Below, piece by piece: positions 61,174 through 64,000 of a stretch of 64,000 nt of DNA (the first letter of the stretch is position 1; every line of letters starts with the position of its first letter). The notes beneath the pieces were generated by a model. That model saw only the letters and a program-made list of their open reading frames with translations, did not search any database and was not told the DNA's origin. Made by a program: the position numbers and the translations under genes. This stretch comes from Paracoccus marinaquae (GTDB taxonomy: Bacteria; Pseudomonadota; Alphaproteobacteria; Rhodobacterales; Rhodobacteraceae). The stretch spans positions 22,933-86,932 of the forward strand of contig NZ_JAHKNG010000015.1 of NCBI RefSeq assembly GCF_018860165.1, read 5' to 3'.

Positions 61174-62208
61174 ATGACGGAAATCGCGATCGCCAGGGCG
61201 GCGCATCTGCACGTCTACCTTGACGAGTTGCGGGAGATCGGGGTTCCGGTCGAGCGCGTTCTCGGGAGCTCCCGCCTTCCCTCCTGGATCGAGGAGACGC
61301 CGGACGCTTACGTCAGCATACCGGTGTCGCTGGAGTGGATCGCCCGATGCGGCCGCGATCTGGAGTTGATGGACCTCGGGTTTCGGGCAGCGCAGCGCGC
61401 AACGCTGGCGTCGCTGAGCGTCCCGCTCAGGCACGCCGTCCTCGACGCGCCGACCGGCTTCGCCAGAATGCGGGCGCTCCTTCGCCTGGCGGCGCTGGAC
61501 GACAGCGCGCTGGCGCCCTGGATGCACCTCGAGGGCGATCAGGTTCGGGTCGTCTGTGACCTGCAGGGGCTCGGCGGCAATCCCTTCGTCTGCCTCGGCG
61601 AGTGGCTGAGCCTCCAGGCAATGATCTCTATCGTCCGGAGCGTTGCGGGACCGTCGTGGCGCCCGGCCGAGCTGACCTTCGTCGCGCGTCAACGCCCGAC
61701 ATTCGCGGCGCGCGAGGCCCTTCCCGACACGCGCATCCTCGTCGGGCAGCCGCATACCTCGATCCTGATAGATCCTGACGTGCTCGCCCGACCGGGCGTT
61801 GCTGGCGAGGGCGGCACATCGGACCAATACTGCCTAGATGACGAGACCTTCATCTGGGACTTCCCGGCAGCGCTTCGGTCGGCGATCCGACCCTACCTCG
61901 CTGACGGCTATCCCGATCTTCGCCTCATGGCCGAGGTCGTAGGTCTGACCGGCCGAACGCTGCAGCGCCGCCTCCAGCTGTGCGGCCACACCTATTCCGA
62001 TCTCGTCCGGGAGGCACGCTTCGATCTCGCGCGTGACCTGCTTGTCGATCCCGAAGCGAGGATTATCGATGTCGCGATGGCCGCGGGCTACGAGAACCCT
62101 CAGCATTTCTCCCGCGCATTCCGCCAACTGGCAGGGGTTTCCCCGTCTGCGTACCGCCGGTCCGCGACGCAAACCGACACTCACTCCCGCCAGAATCCGT
62201 TGCAGTAG
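61174..62208 (+). CDS. AraC family transcriptional regulator
   Basis: 344 aa from ATG 61174 (GGAG upstream). N-terminal arabinose-type ligand domain with the OruR-like pattern (about 10-190), then a twin HTH (PDLRLMAEVVGLTGRTLQRR, IIDVAMAAGYENPQHFSRAF, 275-335). Divergent from the short AraC gene, so it is the most likely regulator of the DUF1254 pair; inference from position. Confidence 0.88.
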   Translation: MTEIAIARAAHLHVYLDELREIGVPVERVLGSSRLPSWIEETPDAYVSIPVSLEWIARCGRDLELMDLGFRAAQRATLASLSVPLRHAVLDAPTGFARMRALLRLAALDDSALAPWMHLEGDQVRVVCDLQGLGGNPFVCLGEWLSLQAMISIVRSVAGPSWRPAELTFVARQRPTFAAREALPDTRILVGQPHTSILIDPDVLARPGVAGEGGTSDQYCLDDETFIWDFPAALRSAIRPYLADGYPDLRLMAEVVGLTGRTLQRRLQLCGHTYSDLVREARFDLARDLLVDPEARIIDVAMAAGYENPQHFSRAFRQLAGVSPSAYRRSATQTDTHSRQNPLQ

Positions 62209-62318
62209 CGAGAGACCCGCGACGCGGCAGAGCGGCGCTGTCCCAAGGAAGTGATCGACGCGCCACCGCAGGCATTCCGTGGGAATGACAGCTTCGGTAT
62301 CCGGCTTCGTCTTTGGCC

Positions 62319-62738
62319 TCATGTCGAACGGCCACAAATGGCCGGTCGCGCAGGTCGGCACAGCGAGTCCTGCTGATTCGCCCACTCCAGCGGGAACGGC
62401 TCCAGCACCTGCGCGAGCGTAACTTCCGGCCTCTGCTTCCCATCCAGGATAGCCTCGACGATGTCGGGCGAAAGCAGCGTCAGGCGCAGGACCCGGGTCA
62501 TGTAGGAGGGCGCGATGCCCTCCCTGTCGGCCAGTTCGGCGATGGTAGCAAACTCGCCCGACTCTAGCTTGCTCTTCCAGCGGAACGCGCGGGCCAGCGC
62601 TTTGACGAGCGTGCCGTCTGCCCGCCGCGGTTGCGTGGCGCCTTCCGGCATCTGCATCTCCTTCCGCCCACCGCGCTTCACGACGCGGAACGGGACATGC
62701 AACGTCACCGTGTCGGGGATCGGCGTCGCGCGGGTCAT
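62319..62738 (-). CDS. Small HTH-like protein partner of the recombinase
   Basis: 139 aa from ATG 62738, overlapping the recombinase stop by four bases. The centre (RWKSKLESGEFATIAELADR, then EGIAPSYMTRVLRLTLLSPD) looks like a ParB/KorB-type helix-turn-helix, followed by a helical end. Proteins of this form commonly follow large serine recombinases in alphaproteobacterial elements. Role unknown. Confidence 0.78.
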   Translation of the reverse strand: MTRATPIPDTVTLHVPFRVVKRGGRKEMQMPEGATQPRRADGTLVKALARAFRWKSKLESGEFATIAELADREGIAPSYMTRVLRLTLLSPDIVEAILDGKQRPEVTLAQVLEPFPLEWANQQDSLCRPARPAICGRST

Positions 62739-63874
62739 GCTGCCGCCTCGATGCCACCGGCCAGAATCTCGCGCGCGAGGCTGCCGAGCCCGTCGACGCG
62801 GAGCCGGACGTTTAGGCCGTCCGTACCGATGTCCACACGCTCGACCAGCAACGCCACGATGCGCGCCTGCTCGGCGGGGAAGAGTTCGTCCCACAGCGGG
62901 TCGAGCTGTTGCAAGGCCGCGCGCGCATCGGTCTCGGTGATCTCGCCATCCTGCGCGCGGGCCGCCTTCCACGTCCCCGCCACTATCTCGGGCTGCCGGA
63001 ACACGGCACGCAACTGCTCGATGACAGCAGCCTCTATCTCACCTGCGGGAACGCGACCGATGGGACACGCCCCCGCGCCATGCTTCAGCACCGTCTGGCT
63101 GACATAGTAGCGATAGAGCCGCCCGCCCTTGCAGGTGTGAGTCGGCGAGAACGCCGCGCCGTCGGGACCGTAGAGCAGCCCTTTCAGCAGCGCGGGCGTG
63201 TCGGCACGGGTACGCGCGGCACGTTTTCGTGGGCTCTCCTGCAGGATCATATGGACCCGGTCCCATGTTTCCCGGTAGATGATCGCGTCGTGCTCGCCGG
63301 GGTAGCTTTCGCCCTTGTGGACCGCTTCGCCGAGGTACGCCCGGTTCGAAAGCATCCGGTAGAGGTACTTCTTGTCGATCCGGTTGCCACGCGGTGTCCC
63401 GAGCCCCCTAGCGCCGACCTCGCGGGCCAGCAGCGTGCAGGAGCCGATTTCAATGAACCGAGAGAAGATCCAGCGCACATGCGCAGCGTTGTCCTCGTCG
63501 ACCAGCAGCTTCCGGTTTTCCACCCGGTAACCGAAGGGCGGCACCCCACCCATCCACATCCCCTTCTTCCGACTGGCTGCTACCTTGTCCCGGATGCGCT
63601 CGGCGGTGACCTCCCGCTCGAACTGGGCGAAGGACAGCAGGATGTTCAGCGTCAGCCGACCCATCGACGTGGTCGTGTTGAAGCTTTGCGTCACCGAGAC
63701 GAAGGTCACGCCGTTCCGGTCGAACACCTCGACCAGCTTGGCGAAGTCGGCGAGCGAGCGGCTGAGGCGGTCGATCTTGTAGACCACGACCACGTCGACC
63801 AGCCCGTCCTCGATGTCCTCCAGCAGGCGTGTCAATCCCGGGCGTTCCAACGTGCCGCCCGAGATGCCGCCGTC
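62735..63874 (-). pseudogene. Large serine recombinase, N-terminus removed by an IS
   Basis: 379 codons remain. The part kept runs from DGGISGGTLERPG through VVVYKIDRLSRSLADFA, the recombinase domain, a zinc ribbon (Cys in HTCKGG and GACPIG) and a coiled-coil end. Intact relatives carry about 60 further residues with the catalytic Ser and first Arg; these are missing because IS-like DNA begins at 63875. Unless the other half is restored beyond the window, it cannot catalyse integration. Confidence 0.85.
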
Positions 63875-64000
63875 TGTTGATTGCCACTGAGAATTGACCC
63901 GGCAACCGCCAAAATTGTCATTGAGAATTGACCCATGTGCAACCCTGCCTCGGCTTGAAGCAGCTGGAGGCATACGGAGTGATCGACATGGGATTTTTGA
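63875..64000. mobile_element. Left end of an IS element (IS21-like), truncated by the window
   Basis: Starts TGTTGATTGCC and carries the repeated block TGAGAATTGACCC at 63888-63900 and 63922-63934, a 34-base spacing. Multiple short terminal repeats of this kind suit the IS21 family. The transposase is not resolved in 126 bases. It interrupts the recombinase gene. Confidence 0.6.
63888..63934. repeat. Direct repeats at the IS end
   Basis: Two copies of TGAGAATTGACCC 34 bases apart, likely transposase binding sites. Confidence 0.75.

Overview
The window is GC-rich chromosomal DNA from an alphaproteobacterium, most likely a Rhodobacteraceae member close to Paracoccus. This rests on three things: the trpGD/trpC-moaC-moeA/lexA order, a perfect alphaproteobacterial SOS box (GTTC-N7-GTTC) at lexA, and a PHA cluster (phaZ divergent from phaC-phaP-phaR) with CTGC/GCAG operators. 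This is an inference from gene content and order; no rRNA is present. Two tRNA genes are visible: Pro(UGG) and Ser(GGA).

Layout. 1-2.7 kb: orphan ABC ATPase, lexA, and a lower-GC hypothetical gene. 2.7-7.5 kb (minus): a tightly overlapped run trpG-trpD-ung-trpC-moaC-moeA joining tryptophan synthesis, uracil repair and molybdenum cofactor assembly. 7.6-13.3 kb (plus): proline-rich membrane protein, aminotransferase, PpiD-like chaperone and trpE. 13.4-16.3 kb (minus): PRC-barrel protein, gpt, LysE exporter, fabI. 16.4-18.5 kb (plus): pdxH, a double cold-shock-domain protein, DUF192 protein, tRNA-Pro with an integrase remnant beside it. 18.9-25.6 kb: fumC with its small satellites, a response regulator, mce-DUF1467, EI24-type membrane protein, nitroreductase, YggU and an M48 lipoprotein. 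26-29 kb: ilvIN (branched-chain amino acids).

29.4-36.2 kb is the most unusual chromosomal stretch. It holds a membrane AAA ATPase with periplasmic Sel1/FN3-like arms, an orphan TAXI-type binding protein, a large repeat coiled-coil protein whose ribosome site sits in a 12-bp hairpin, and a VWA-Hint protein. 36.4-42.3 kb: methionine synthase encoded as two overlapping genes, then an Lrp regulator divergent from hpd (tyrosine breakdown), with a Rieske protein behind it. 42.3-49.6 kb (minus): xylB, Bcr-type efflux, DsbA/FrnE-like protein plus acyl-CoA ligase, cspA with a clear terminator, thrS. 49.8-51.5 kb: two overlapping alpha/beta hydrolases. 51.6-56.8 kb: the PHA granule cluster, where PhaC carries about 150 extra histone-H1-like residues at its N-terminus.

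56.8-64 kb, after tRNA-Ser, looks like an acquired region: two paralogous DUF1254/DUF1214 secreted proteins, two AraC-type regulators, and a large serine recombinase plus its usual small partner. The recombinase has lost its catalytic N-terminus to an IS element that enters at 63875 and runs off the window.

No CRISPR array, rRNA or complete prophage was seen. The strongest leads are the H1-like PhaC extension, the split metH, the envelope ATPase/TAXI/coiled-coil neighbourhood with its ribosome-site hairpin, and the two mobile-element scars.
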